24,562 nt of DNA from Oscillospiraceae bacterium (GCA_003516865.1 DPBR01000017.1:886-25447), one strand, 5' to 3'. Counted from the stretch's first letter, positions 13,029 to 21,573 are shown. Notes: a model not told the origin generated them from the sequence alone. Numbers and translations: made by a program.

Positions 13029-13715
13029 ATGAAGACGATAGGATTAGTAGGCGGAATGAGCTGGGAAAGCACGGTTACATACTATAAAATCATAAACGAG
13101 TGCGTAAAGGAAAGGCTTGGCGGGCTTCATTCGGCGAAAATCCTGCTTTACAGCGTTGATTTCGCGGAGATTGAGCGCTGTCAGGCGGCGGGCGAGTGGG
13201 ATAAAAGCGCGCATATTCTCTCGGACGCGGCGATGCGGCTTGAATCTGCGGGAGCGGATTTTATCGTAATCTGCACGAATACGATGCACAAGGTCGCGCC
13301 GCAGATTGAGGAGAATATTCACATTCCCATTCTTCACATAGCCGACGCGACAGCGGACGAGCTTTTACGCTGTAATATCAAAAAAACCGCGCTTCTCGGA
13401 ACAAAGTACACTATGACGCAGGATTTTTACAAATCGCGGCTCATTGCGCGCGGAATTGACGTCATAGTTCCCGATGAACGCGGAATTGAAACGGTAAACC
13501 GCGTTATTTACGATGAACTTTGCCTTGGGATTATCTCGGAGAAATCCCGCGCGGAATACGCTGAAATTATCGCAAATCTAAAGGAAAGAGGCGCGGAAGC
13601 GGTTATTCTCGGCTGTACCGAAATCGGTCTGCTGCTACGTCCTGAGGACTCGGTTCTGCCGGTTTTCGACACGACTGTTATACATGGCAGAGCGGCTGCT
13701 CTGAAAAGTCTTTGA
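13029..13715 (+). CDS. Aspartate/glutamate-type amino-acid racemase
   Basis: A 228-residue PLP-independent racemase of the Asp/Glu/hydantoin family that would interconvert L- and D-amino acids in the cytoplasm using two cysteines. The N-terminal IGLVGGMSWEST, the first catalytic Cys82 in CTNTMH and the second Cys196 in GCTEIGLL are all present, so it should be active. It resembles the RacX/YgeA broad-specificity group more than MurI, because of GGMSWEST and the CTNTMH motif; substrate cannot be read from sequence. The ribosome site is AAAGGAG. It is probably co-transcribed with the YhhN-like gene 37 bp downstream. Confidence 0.92.
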   Translation: MKTIGLVGGMSWESTVTYYKIINECVKERLGGLHSAKILLYSVDFAEIERCQAAGEWDKSAHILSDAAMRLESAGADFIVICTNTMHKVAPQIEENIHIPILHIADATADELLRCNIKKTALLGTKYTMTQDFYKSRLIARGIDVIVPDERGIETVNRVIYDELCLGIISEKSRAEYAEIIANLKERGAEAVILGCTEIGLLLRPEDSVLPVFDTTVIHGRAAALKSL

Positions 13716-13752
13716 GAGCGGTTTGCGGAAAAAAGACAAAGCGAGGTGCGTT

Positions 13753-14451
13753 ATGAAAAAGCGGTATTTGGCGGTTAATATCCTGTTTTTCGCCGCGATA
13801 ATGGCGGCTGACGCTGCGTATGCGCTTACAAACGAGATTGCCGTAAAAGCTGCGGCAAGCCTTTTGTTTACTGCGGAGTGCGCGTTTAACACGGTCGTCT
13901 GCGCGAGAAAAAAAGCGGGAATGAAGTTTCCGATTTTGCTTCTTTCGGCTGTGGCGCTGGCATGCGCGGCGGATATTACGCTGAATTTCAAATTCATTGT
14001 GGGAATGTTATTGTTCGGAATAGGACACATTCTGTATTTTATCTCATATTGCGTCCGCGAAAAGTTTTCGCCGAGGGATTTTATTCCCGCCGCTGTGAGT
14101 ATCGCGGGGCTGCTCGCTATAATTCTGTTCGCTCCGATTTTGGATTTTGGCGAAGATACGTTTATGCAGACCGCCGTTTGCGTTTACGCGGCCATAATTT
14201 CGGTTATGGTCGGGAAATCGCTTTCCGACGCCTTTCACAGACGAACTTCTCTCAATATCCTGATTGCAGCGGGAAGCGTTCTCTTCTGGATTTCGGATTT
14301 CGCGCTGATGTTCAGCAAATTCGGAAAAGTTCCGTTTGCGGGACTTGTCTGCCTTTTCACATATTATCCCGCGCAGTTTGTTCTCGCGCTGTCGCCGCTT
14401 GTATATGCTCTCGTATATGAGAAATCCGCCGAAAAAAGCCCGCTTGGGTGA
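13753..14451 (+). CDS. YhhN/TMEM86-family membrane protein
   Basis: A 232-residue, very hydrophobic protein with about eight membrane helices. The pattern ADITLNFKFIVGMLLFGIGHILYF and the later FWISDFALM with a C-terminal TYYPAQFVLALS match the YhhN family, whose eukaryotic members (TMEM86) hydrolyse lysoplasmalogen. Conserved acidic residues in those helices are present (ADIT, SDF). Plasmalogens occur in many anaerobic Clostridia, so a role in ether-lipid turnover is plausible but unproven. ATG 13753 has GCGAGGTG upstream and is preferred to a TTG at 13723. It lies second in a unit with the racemase gene; no functional link between the two is evident. Confidence 0.8.
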   Translation: MKKRYLAVNILFFAAIMAADAAYALTNEIAVKAAASLLFTAECAFNTVVCARKKAGMKFPILLLSAVALACAADITLNFKFIVGMLLFGIGHILYFISYCVREKFSPRDFIPAAVSIAGLLAIILFAPILDFGEDTFMQTAVCVYAAIISVMVGKSLSDAFHRRTSLNILIAAGSVLFWISDFALMFSKFGKVPFAGLVCLFTYYPAQFVLALSPLVYALVYEKSAEKSPLG

Positions 14452-14480
14452 TTTTCTTGAAAAATAACGCCAACACATAA

Positions 14481-14517
14481 AAACCGCCTCGGAAAGCTGT
14501 TCCGAAGCGGTTTTGTT
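14481..14517. terminator. Bidirectional terminator between convergent genes
   Basis: AAACCGC-C-TCGGAA (14481-14494) pairs with TTCCGA-A-GCGGTTT (14500-14513), one mismatch. TTTTGTTT follows on +, and TTTTTATG on -. Confidence 0.8.
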
Positions 14518-14533
14518 TATTCGTGAAATAGGA

Positions 14534-16420
14534 TTAAACCTTGAGTTTCTCAACCATTTCAAGCATAAGCTTCGACTGGGAAGAAAGCTCTTCGCAGGAA
14601 GCCGCGGACTGCTGCGCCGTGGAGGAATTGTTCTGGATAACCTCGCTGATGTCGTTAATTCCGCCGGTAGCCTGTTCGAGGTCGCCCGCCTGCGCGGTTG
14701 CGTCGTCTGCGATTTCCTTGACAAGCTCTGCCGCCTGCTTTGACTTTTCGGTTACGCTGTTGATAGCGGAAGCGGCTTCGTGAGCGATTTCAATTGATTT
14801 TGCGACCGCTTTGAGCGTGCTGTCGATGATAGCCTTTGTGGAGTTCGCGGAAGCGGCGGATTTCGCGGCGAGGTTTCCGACTTCCGTTGCAACAACGGCA
14901 AATCCCTTGCCCGCAGCGCCCGCTCTCGCCGCCTCGATTGAAGCGTTAAGCGCGAGAATATTCGTCTGGAACGCGATATCTTCGATTGCTTTGATAACCT
15001 TCGCGATATCGCCCGATTTCTTTTCAACAACGTCCATCGCTGTAATCAGATTTTCCATTTCAACGGTCTGCTGCTGCATTATATTCGAGCAGTCAAGACT
15101 GATTTCAGAAGCGGAACGCGCGTTTCCTGCGGTTTTGTTGACGTTGTCGCTGATGCCGGAAATGGTTGAAGAAAGCTGGTCGATTGTCGCGGACTGGCGC
15201 TGAGTACCCTCCGCGAGCGCCTGAGTTCCGCCCGACATCTGCTCTGCACCGAGCGCGACGTTTTGGGAGGAGGTTGTAACGTTTGAGATAATTTCGCCGA
15301 GATTTGCGTGAATTTGTTCAAATGCGTCTTTGATTGAGATGAAATCGCCCTTGTAATTAAGCGCGGGCTGTTTCGTGAAATCGCCGTGCGCCATCGTATC
15401 AAGCATGTCTACAATATCGCGTATGTAGGAATTGAGCGTCTGTTTCGACTCGATAAGCGCGTTTGCGAGGAGTCCGACTTCATCGTTGTTGTATTTGAAG
15501 TTTCGGTTCGGCTTGTTGAGGTCGATGTTCTTAATATCGCGGCATTCTTCAATGAGCGCTTGGACTGGGCGCTTGAAGTCCTTTTTCATAATTTTAACAA
15601 TGATTAAAGCCGATATCGCCGCAAGAACAACACCTATCAGGCAGGTCAAGGAAATGTTTCGCATAAGGGTTGCATTGTAGCTTTCTGCAGAAAATCCTGC
15701 GAAATATGAGCCTATAATTTTGCCGTTTGCGTCTTTCATCGGCTCATAGTGAACGAAATGGGGTTTGCCGTTGATATTTGTAAGATTTTGATAAGCGTTT
15801 CCGTTTTTGACGGTTTCCCAGATTGCCGCGCTCATTTTCTGACCGGTAATGCGCTTTCCGGTGCTGTCAACAATGGTCGTGTTATAGCGGACGTCTTCGA
15901 GAAAGAGCGAAACTTCGCAGTCTGTCTTAATCTTGAGTTTGTCGACAAAGCTTGTTTTGTCGAGATTTGTTCCGACAAGGAAAGAATAGCCGCCCAAATC
16001 ATCTGTAAGATAAGTCGCCAAAAGGTTTCCCGACGCTGAAAAAAGACCCGTCGCTGGCTTGAAATCAGCGGGAACTTTGGCATTGTTCGACGTCCAGACA
16101 ACTTTTCCGTCCGCGACAATGCAAAGGAAATCCTCGTCGTCGCGCTTGTCGTTATCCCACCACTTCGTCATCTGCTCGGTATCGTTTGTTGAACCGTGCG
16201 CGATAACCGTTTTGCTGAGATATTTCAGCGAGTTTATTTCGATTTCAACCTCGCTTTCAACTGTATCCGAGCCGCTTTTTACAAGCGTAAATGTAACGTC
16301 TTTCAAATTAAAAGCATACATAAACGCGGTGATGGTTACGGAAAACGCAACTGTAATCGCAAGAAGAATTATGCTGATAACCGTGACTTTTGTGCCAAGA
16401 CTGTGCTGTTTTTTAAACAT
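14534..16420 (-). CDS. Methyl-accepting chemotaxis protein
   Basis: A 628-residue chemoreceptor. TM1 is about 11-36, an extracellular sensor spans about 37-254, TM2 about 256-278, a HAMP domain follows (about 279-335), then a long signalling coiled coil. The hairpin tip DIAFQTNILALNASIEAARA and onward (481-510) is the conserved CheA/CheW contact, with Gln/Glu/Ala-rich methylation helices on both sides. The sensor has a Cache-like (single Cache) look, with the KPHFVHYEPMKDANGKIIG segment near its end; ligand unknown. No C-terminal CheR-docking pentapeptide is seen. ATG 16420 has GGAGG upstream and is preferred to an in-frame start at 16462, which overlaps the promoter. It implies a motile cell, though no other chemotaxis gene is nearby. 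Confidence 0.93.
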   Translation of the reverse strand: MFKKQHSLGTKVTVISIILLAITVAFSVTITAFMYAFNLKDVTFTLVKSGSDTVESEVEIEINSLKYLSKTVIAHGSTNDTEQMTKWWDNDKRDDEDFLCIVADGKVVWTSNNAKVPADFKPATGLFSASGNLLATYLTDDLGGYSFLVGTNLDKTSFVDKLKIKTDCEVSLFLEDVRYNTTIVDSTGKRITGQKMSAAIWETVKNGNAYQNLTNINGKPHFVHYEPMKDANGKIIGSYFAGFSAESYNATLMRNISLTCLIGVVLAAISALIIVKIMKKDFKRPVQALIEECRDIKNIDLNKPNRNFKYNNDEVGLLANALIESKQTLNSYIRDIVDMLDTMAHGDFTKQPALNYKGDFISIKDAFEQIHANLGEIISNVTTSSQNVALGAEQMSGGTQALAEGTQRQSATIDQLSSTISGISDNVNKTAGNARSASEISLDCSNIMQQQTVEMENLITAMDVVEKKSGDIAKVIKAIEDIAFQTNILALNASIEAARAGAAGKGFAVVATEVGNLAAKSAASANSTKAIIDSTLKAVAKSIEIAHEAASAINSVTEKSKQAAELVKEIADDATAQAGDLEQATGGINDISEVIQNNSSTAQQSAASCEELSSQSKLMLEMVEKLKV

Positions 16421-16452
16421 AACACATACCTCCGATAAAATATAATGTATAT

Positions 16453-16481
16453 ATTTTACCATATTTTGAATATTTTTTCAA
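16453..16481 (-). promoter_or_regulatory. Promoter for the chemoreceptor gene
   Basis: Read on the - strand: TTGAAA (16481-16476), 17-bp spacer, TAAAAT (16458-16453). The -35 region lies in an inverted repeat TTGAA-N6-TTCAA (16466-16480). No sigma-28-like pattern was seen. Confidence 0.6.
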
Positions 16482-16696
16482 TATTAAAACGTTTTATGTA
16501 CTAACTTTTATGGCAAAATCGGCGTTTTGTATAATATTTGCGGCGCTATTTTTGCAGAAATAACCAAGCGGCGGATTAATGAAAATGTCGAAAAAAATAA
16601 ACAAAAATGTATGCGTAAAATTGTTGAAATCGTATACGCATCGCTTAGCATTGGGCTTTGGAAGAACAAATATGTGCAAAAAAACAAAAAATGCTC
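16482..16696. other. Intergenic region between the chemoreceptor and carB promoters
   Basis: AT-rich, no convincing gene. An inverted repeat ATGCGTA (16611-16617) / TACGCAT (16635-16641) lies about 55 bp upstream of the carB -35 box, and CATAC-TTTGC-GTATG (16746-16760) lies just before the carB ribosome site. Either could be an operator. No PyrR-type leader or T-box was recognised. Confidence 0.3.
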
Positions 16697-16725
16697 TTGA
16701 AATCAAAGCCAAAATGTGTTATTAT
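16697..16725 (+). promoter_or_regulatory. Promoter for carB
   Basis: TTGAAA (16697-16702), 17-bp spacer, TATTAT (16720-16725). Confidence 0.7.
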
Positions 16726-16775
16726 TATAGGGATATAATTATAAACATACTTTGCGTATGGGAACGGAGAAGAAA

Positions 16776-19700
16776 ATGCCAAAAAGACAGGACATAAACA
16801 AGATACTTATTATCGGTTCCGGCCCTATCATCATAGGACAGGCGTGCGAATTCGACTATTCGGGAACGCAGGCGTGCAAGGCGCTCAAAAAGCTGGGATA
16901 TGAAATCGTGCTGGTAAACTCGAACCCCGCGACGATTATGACAGACCCCGATGTCGCAGATATCACATATATTGAGCCGCTGAACGTTGACAGACTTACG
17001 CAGATAATCGAGAAAGAGCGTCCGGACGCACTTTTGCCGAACCTCGGCGGTCAGTCGGGGCTTAACCTCTGCTCCGAGCTTGACGAAGCGGGCGTTCTCG
17101 AAAAATACAATGTTAAGGTAATCGGCGTGCAGATTGACGCAATCAAGCGCGGCGAGGACAGAATTGAATTTAAGCACACAATGGAAAAGCTCGGCATTGA
17201 AATGGCGAGAAGCGAGGTTGCATATTCCGTTGAAGAAGCGGTTGCAATCGCGGAAAAGCTGAAATATCCCGTTGTTCTCCGTCCTGCATACACGATGGGC
17301 GGCGCAGGCGGCGGAATGGTTTATAATGTCGAGGAGCTGAAAGTCGTCTGCGCGAGAGGACTTCAGGCGAGTCTTGTCGGACAGGTTCTCGTAGAGGAGT
17401 GCATAAGCGGCTGGGAAGAGCTGGAGCTTGAGGTTGTCCGCGACGCGAAGAACAATATCATCACGGTTTGCTTTATCGAGAATATCGACCCCGTGGGCGT
17501 TCACACAGGCGATTCGTTCTGCTCGGCGCCTATGCTCACCATTCCGGAGGACGTTCAGAAGCGCCTTGAGAAGATGTCTTACAGCATTGTCGAGGCAATC
17601 GAGGTTATCGGCGGGTGCAACTGCCAGTTTGCGCGCGACCCCGAAACCGGACGCGTTGTCGTAATCGAAATTAATCCGAGAACATCGCGTTCTTCAGCGC
17701 TTGCTTCAAAGGCGACGGGATTCCCGATTGCGCTTGTTTCGGCTATGCTCGCGTGCGGTCTTACGCTTGATGAAATCCCCTGCGGCAAGTACGGAACGCT
17801 TGATAAATACAAGCCCGACGGCGATTATGTCGTTATAAAGTACGCGCGCTGGGCGTTTGAGAAGTTCAAGGGCGCCGAGGATAAGCTCGGAACGCAGATG
17901 AAGGCTGTCGGCGAGGTTATGAGTATCGGCAAGACCTACAAGGAAGCGTTCCAGAAGGCAATCCGCAGCCTTGAAACGGGAAGATACGGACTTGGTTTCG
18001 CGCGCGATTACAACAAGCTTTCAAAGGACGAGCTTCTAGCGAAGCTGCGTTATCCGACAAGCGAGCGGCAGTTCGTTATTTACGAAGCGCTGAGAAAAGG
18101 CGCGACAATTGACGAGATTTATAATCTTACTAAGATAAAGAAATGGTTTTTGGAGCAGATGAAGGAGCTTGTCGAGGAAGAAAACGCGCTGCTTGAACAC
18201 AAAGGCGCCGTTCCCGATGAGAACACGCTGCGCAGGGCAAAGCAGGACGGCTTCTCCGACCGCTATCTGAGCCGGCTTCTTGGCGTTACCGAGGAGGACG
18301 TGAGAAACACGCGCCTTGGCTTCGGTATCCGCGAGGCTTGGGAGGAAGTTCACGTCAGCGGCACGGAAAATTCCGCTTATTATTACTCGACTTACAACCT
18401 CAAAGAGGACAAAAGCCCGTCAAATTCCGACAAGCCGAAGATTATGATTCTCGGCGGCGGTCCGAACAGAATAGGTCAGGGCATCGAGTTCGATTATTGC
18501 TGCGTTCATGCGGCGCTGGCGCTGAAAAAGCTCGGATTTGAGTCGATTATCGTAAACTGCAACCCCGAAACCGTTTCCACGGACTATGATACCTCTGACA
18601 AGCTTTATTTCGAGCCGCTTACGCTTGAGGACGTTCTCTCCATTCACGAGAAAGAGAAGCCTGTCGGCGTTATAGCGCAGTTCGGCGGTCAGACTCCGCT
18701 CAATCTTGCGGGCGATTTGAAGAAGTATGGCGTGAATATCCTCGGAACTTCTCCCGAAACCATCGACGAGGCAGAGGACAGAGATTTGTTCCGCGCGATG
18801 ATGGAGAAACTCGGTATTCCGATGCCCGAAAGCGGAATGGCTGTGAATGTTGACGAAGCGCTTGAAATCGCGAACAGAATAGGTTATCCCGTTATGGTTC
18901 GCCCGTCCTACGTTCTCGGCGGACGCGGAATGGAAGTTGTTCACGATGATGAGATGATGCGCGTTTATATGTCGGCGGCAGTCGGCGTAACTCCCGACAG
19001 ACCTATTCTCATCGACCGCTTCCTCAACCACGCGACAGAGTGCGAAGCGGACGCGATTTCGGACGGCGAACACTGCTTTGTTCCTGCGGTTATGGAGCAT
19101 ATCGAGCTTGCGGGCGTTCATTCGGGCGACTCTGCGTGTATTCTTCCCGCGAAGAACCTCACGAAGAAGCAGGTTGACACAATCCGCGATTACACGAAGC
19201 GTATCGCCGTTGAAATGGGCGTTCGCGGTCTTATGAATATGCAGTACGCAATCGAGGGCGACACGGTTTATGTTCTCGAGGCTAACCCGCGCGCGTCGAG
19301 AACCGTTCCGCTGGTATCGAAAGTCTGCGGAATAAATATGGTTCGGATTGCCACGGATATAATCACGCTTCCGCTTACGGGCAGACCTTCTCCCGTGCCT
19401 GCGCTGCGCGAAAGGGTTGTTAACCATTACGGTGTGAAAGAAGCGGTCGTTCCGTTCAATATGTTCCCGGAGGTTGACCCCGTTCTCGGTCCGGAAATGC
19501 GCTCTACCGGCGAGGTTCTCGGTATTTCGCCGTCGTTCGGAGAGGCATATTACAAGGCTCAGGAGGCAACGCGCACATCGCTTCCGTCCGAGGGTACGGT
19601 TCTGCTCTCGGTATGCGACCGCGATAAGCCAGAGCTTGTTGAAACGGCAAAAGCGTTCTATTCGCTCGGATTTAAGATTATCGCAACGGGCAAGAGCTTT

Positions 19701-20003
19701 GAGATGATTAAGGAAGCGGGAATCCCCGTTGAGCGTATATTCAAGATGTACGAGGGCAGACCGAATATCGCAGACCAGGTTGCAAACGGCGAAATTCAGC
19801 TTATAATCAACACTCCCGCGGGCAAGGACGCTGTAACCGACGACAGCTACATCAGAAAGGCTGCGATTAAGCACCGCGTTCCGTATATCACGACAATGGC
19901 GGCTGCAAAAGCAAGCGCCGAGGGTATCCGTGCAGTCAAGGAGAATACTCATTTCGGCGTGAAGTCGCTCCAAGCGCATCACGCGGATATTTCCGAGTTA
20001 TAA
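16776..20003 (+). CDS. carB: Carbamoyl-phosphate synthase large subunit
   Basis: A 1075-residue enzyme of normal length. It makes carbamoyl phosphate from bicarbonate, ammonia (delivered by the small subunit CarA) and two ATP, feeding pyrimidine and arginine synthesis. Two homologous ATP-grasp halves are visible: the first opens with KILIIGSGPIIIGQACEFDY and GGQSGLNL, the second (about 550 on) with KIMILGGGPNRIGQGIEFDY and FGGQTPLNLA. An MGS-type allosteric domain fills about 940-1075. ATG 16776 has GGAGAAG upstream and is preferred to a TTG at 16752. carA, normally next to carB, is not in this window, so the gene is transcribed alone. Confidence 0.97.
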   Translation: MPKRQDINKILIIGSGPIIIGQACEFDYSGTQACKALKKLGYEIVLVNSNPATIMTDPDVADITYIEPLNVDRLTQIIEKERPDALLPNLGGQSGLNLCSELDEAGVLEKYNVKVIGVQIDAIKRGEDRIEFKHTMEKLGIEMARSEVAYSVEEAVAIAEKLKYPVVLRPAYTMGGAGGGMVYNVEELKVVCARGLQASLVGQVLVEECISGWEELELEVVRDAKNNIITVCFIENIDPVGVHTGDSFCSAPMLTIPEDVQKRLEKMSYSIVEAIEVIGGCNCQFARDPETGRVVVIEINPRTSRSSALASKATGFPIALVSAMLACGLTLDEIPCGKYGTLDKYKPDGDYVVIKYARWAFEKFKGAEDKLGTQMKAVGEVMSIGKTYKEAFQKAIRSLETGRYGLGFARDYNKLSKDELLAKLRYPTSERQFVIYEALRKGATIDEIYNLTKIKKWFLEQMKELVEEENALLEHKGAVPDENTLRRAKQDGFSDRYLSRLLGVTEEDVRNTRLGFGIREAWEEVHVSGTENSAYYYSTYNLKEDKSPSNSDKPKIMILGGGPNRIGQGIEFDYCCVHAALALKKLGFESIIVNCNPETVSTDYDTSDKLYFEPLTLEDVLSIHEKEKPVGVIAQFGGQTPLNLAGDLKKYGVNILGTSPETIDEAEDRDLFRAMMEKLGIPMPESGMAVNVDEALEIANRIGYPVMVRPSYVLGGRGMEVVHDDEMMRVYMSAAVGVTPDRPILIDRFLNHATECEADAISDGEHCFVPAVMEHIELAGVHSGDSACILPAKNLTKKQVDTIRDYTKRIAVEMGVRGLMNMQYAIEGDTVYVLEANPRASRTVPLVSKVCGINMVRIATDIITLPLTGRPSPVPALRERVVNHYGVKEAVVPFNMFPEVDPVLGPEMRSTGEVLGISPSFGEAYYKAQEATRTSLPSEGTVLLSVCDRDKPELVETAKAFYSLGFKIIATGKSFEMIKEAGIPVERIFKMYEGRPNIADQVANGEIQLIINTPAGKDAVTDDSYIRKAAIKHRVPYITTMAAAKASAEGIRAVKENTHFGVKSLQAHHADISEL

Positions 20004-20010
20004 AAAGCAT

Positions 20011-20046
20011 ATTCCCCGCTTGTCGAAAGGTGAGCGGGGAATTTTT
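20011..20046 (+). terminator. Terminator after carB
   Basis: ATTCCCCGCT (20011-20020) pairs perfectly with AGCGGGGAAT (20033-20042), followed by T5. Confidence 0.9.
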
Positions 20047-20054
20047 GTTAAATC

Positions 20055-20083
20055 TTGACAAACGGCGGGAAAAGGTGTAGGAT
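20055..20083 (+). promoter_or_regulatory. Promoter upstream of the lipoprotein pseudogene
   Basis: TTGACA (20055-20060), 17-bp spacer, TAGGAT (20078-20083). It is still intact although the gene behind it is broken. Confidence 0.6.
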
Positions 20084-20118
20084 ATTTATAGAAAAGTATC
20101 TGCGTAAGGGTTGTTGTA

Positions 20119-20673
20119 ATGAAAAAGAGCGGTAAAATTGGGGGGAGCGGTTCTTGCGGCGGCGCATATGCTTACGCTTACCGCTTGCAATAGCGGTACA
20201 TCGCCGAGTGAAACTTCGGGTAATTTCGGCAATTTGGCTTCTTCGTCAAGCGAAACTCCGTTGGAACAGCCGAACGGCATTGGCGCGGAAGACGACGCGA
20301 TAGGGGAAACGCCCGCGTCCGATTTTGAATTTGAATTTGACTCGAAAACCTTCGGTATGTCTGTTTAAAAAATACATAGGCAATGAGGAAAACGTGATTA
20401 TTCCGCGTTCCGCGAAAGGCTTTAACGTCACGAAAATATGCTGTACCGCGTTTATGAACTGCGACGTTGCAAGCGTTACGCGCTTCCCGATACGATAAAG
20501 AAAATAGAAATGGGCGCTTTTTTGCTTGTATTAAACTTAATAGCATAACAATTCCCGACGGAGTTAAGGGAATAGAAAAGTACGCGTTCGAGGGCTGTTC
20601 CGCGGAGATTTACTACAAGGGCAATATCTACACCGAAGAAAACTATGGCGAAATTTACAAAATGTTTGAATAA
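20119..20673 (+). pseudogene. Decayed LRR_5 (BspA-like) lipoprotein
   Basis: Pieces of one lipoprotein can be read in successive frames. ATG 20119 gives MKKSGKI. A shift at the G6 run (20140-20145) leads to GAVLAAAHMLTLTACNSG, a lipobox, and a Ser/Glu-rich linker up to a stop at 20366. A shift near the TTTAAAAAA run (20364-20372) opens KKYIGNEENVIIP up to a stop at 20496. A shift near 20485 gives PDTIKKIEMGAF. A shift at the T6 run (20518-20523) gives CIKLNSITIPDGVKGIEKYAFEGC and EIYYKGNIYTEENYGEIYKMF to a stop at 20671. The SITIPDGVKGIEKYAFEGC type of unit is the LRR_5 (BspA-like) repeat of secreted proteins. Four shifts in 555 bp, with neighbours intact, indicate decay rather than a sequencing artefact. 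Confidence 0.8.
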
Positions 20674-20679
20674 AAAATC

Positions 20680-20710
20680 ACCGTCCGAGCGAAAAACTCG
20701 GACGGTTTTG
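20680..20710. terminator. Bidirectional terminator
   Basis: ACCGTCCGAG (20680-20689) pairs perfectly with CTCGGACGGT (20697-20706). TTTTG follows on the + strand; GATTTTTTA follows on the - strand, serving the small gene at 20735. Confidence 0.85.
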
Positions 20711-20734
20711 CGTATTTTACCTGATTATCTCAAA

Positions 20735-20905
20735 TCAGCTCTTCATCTTGAAAGAGAGGCAGTCTGTGCACTGAACAACGGTGGGGTTTGCTTCGTGAGT
20801 GCCGACTTCAATCTTGTCGAGCGAGCAGAAATCCTCGCAGCAGCAGTGATGTTCGCAGTTGTGGATAGTACAGCCAATGTGCTTGTTTGCGTATTCGGTT
20901 CCCAT
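20735..20905 (-). CDS. Small cysteine-rich DUF1540-type protein
   Basis: A 56-residue ORF on the - strand. The sequence has Cys at 12, 17, 21, 22, 23, 27, 46 and 49, including HIGCTIHNCEHHCCC and the end TVVQCTDCLSF. The layout (C-x4-C-x(n)-C, then KIEVGTHEAN before a C-terminal C-x2-C-x-SF) fits the DUF1540 family of short Clostridial proteins, thought to bind metal, function unknown. The ribosome site AAGGAG lies eight bases before ATG 20905. A terminator follows. No convincing promoter is seen; a GCGG/CCGC hairpin lies in the leader at about 20932-20945. It is extra Cys-rich because of the CCC cluster. Confidence 0.8.
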   Translation of the reverse strand: MGTEYANKHIGCTIHNCEHHCCCEDFCSLDKIEVGTHEANPTVVQCTDCLSFKMKS

Positions 20906-20998
20906 AATAAAATCTCCTTGAGTGAAGTTTTCGCGGTTTTTGCCGCAAAACTATTTTGAGTTCTGAGAAGATTTTTATTCTTGACAAAAAATTCCGAT

Positions 20999-21026
20999 AA
21001 AAAACTTCGCCGCAAAAGCAGCGAAG
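20999..21026 (-). terminator. Terminator of the ireB-like gene
   Basis: On the - strand CTTCGCTGC (21026-21018) pairs with GCGGCGAAG (21013-21005), one G-T pair and a TTTT loop, followed by T6 (21004-20999). Confidence 0.8.
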
Positions 21027-21032
21027 CCGTTT

Positions 21033-21278
21033 TTATTCCGAAAGATAAGATTTTACAAGCACCTGTAAAAGCTCGTCGCGGTCGATGTGACGGATAAGCC
21101 CTCTCGCGTTGTTGAACGTGGTGATGTATGTAGGGTCCTCGGAAAGGATATATCCAACGAGCTGATTTATCGGATTATATCCCTTCTGCTTCAGCGCGTC
21201 GTAAACGGTCATAAGGATTTCCTTCATCTCATTTTCCCTGTCCTCGTGAACCGAAAATGCAATCGTTTTGTCCTGCAT
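21033..21278 (-). CDS. ireB: IreB-family regulatory phosphoprotein (UPF0297)
   Basis: An 81-residue protein matching the IreB/YrzL family: ILMTVYDALKQKGYNPINQ, VGYILSEDPTYITTFNNARGLIR and DELLQVLV. In Enterococcus IreB is a phosphorylation target of the PASTA kinase IreK and affects cephalosporin tolerance; here Thr5 in DKTIAF aligns with the N-terminal Thr region phosphorylated there. The start at 21278 leaves nine bases after AAGGA, whereas the in-frame ATG at 21287 would abut the ribosome site. The gene usually sits next to ruvX or alaS, but neither is adjacent here. It is divergent from the DivIVA-like gene. Confidence 0.92.
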   Translation of the reverse strand: MQDKTIAFSVHEDRENEMKEILMTVYDALKQKGYNPINQLVGYILSEDPTYITTFNNARGLIRHIDRDELLQVLVKSYLSE

Positions 21279-21318
21279 ATTTATCATTCCTTCCCTAAAT
21301 TTATTATCTTACACAACT

Positions 21319-21347
21319 ATTATACACTTTTTCCGCGAAAAAAACAA
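21319..21347 (-). promoter_or_regulatory. Promoter for the ireB-like gene
   Basis: Read on the - strand: TTGTTT (21347-21342), 17-bp spacer, TATAAT (21324-21319), 40 bp before the start codon. Confidence 0.7.
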
Positions 21348-21479
21348 CCACATTTATTAAATTCAAACCCGCCTTTGCCTAAAATCTCCGATTATAACAA
21401 ATTTATTTGACATTCTTTGGTGAAAATAAACAAAAAACACTCTGCAAAATCTACATATTTATAAAATTTGATAAAACAC

Positions 21480-21508
21480 TTGTATATCTTGTATAAATAT
21501 GTTATAAT
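21480..21508 (+). promoter_or_regulatory. Promoter for the DivIVA-like gene
   Basis: TTGTAT (21480-21485), 17-bp spacer, perfect TATAAT (21503-21508). The transcript would have a leader of about 60 nt. The AT-rich stretch between here and 21347 shows nothing else. Confidence 0.7.
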
Positions 21509-21573
21509 AAGAAAAGGAGTTCTGCGCGTAACTGTGCGGAATGAGAATTTTTTCTACGAGGGGAGTATTTTGT

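Noticed and set aside
18420..19982. 520-codon - strand ORF opposite carB
   Set aside because: It is an antisense shadow of a conserved gene: Arg/His/Asn-rich, with no domain recognised and no start signals.
20140..20145. Phase-variable contingency locus at the G6 tract
   Set aside because: Correcting this run alone does not restore the reading frame; further breaks downstream show general decay.
20645..20959. 104-codon + strand ORF after the pseudogene
   Set aside because: It crosses a strong terminator and lies antisense to the DUF1540-type gene, which has a ribosome site and a recognisable Cys pattern.
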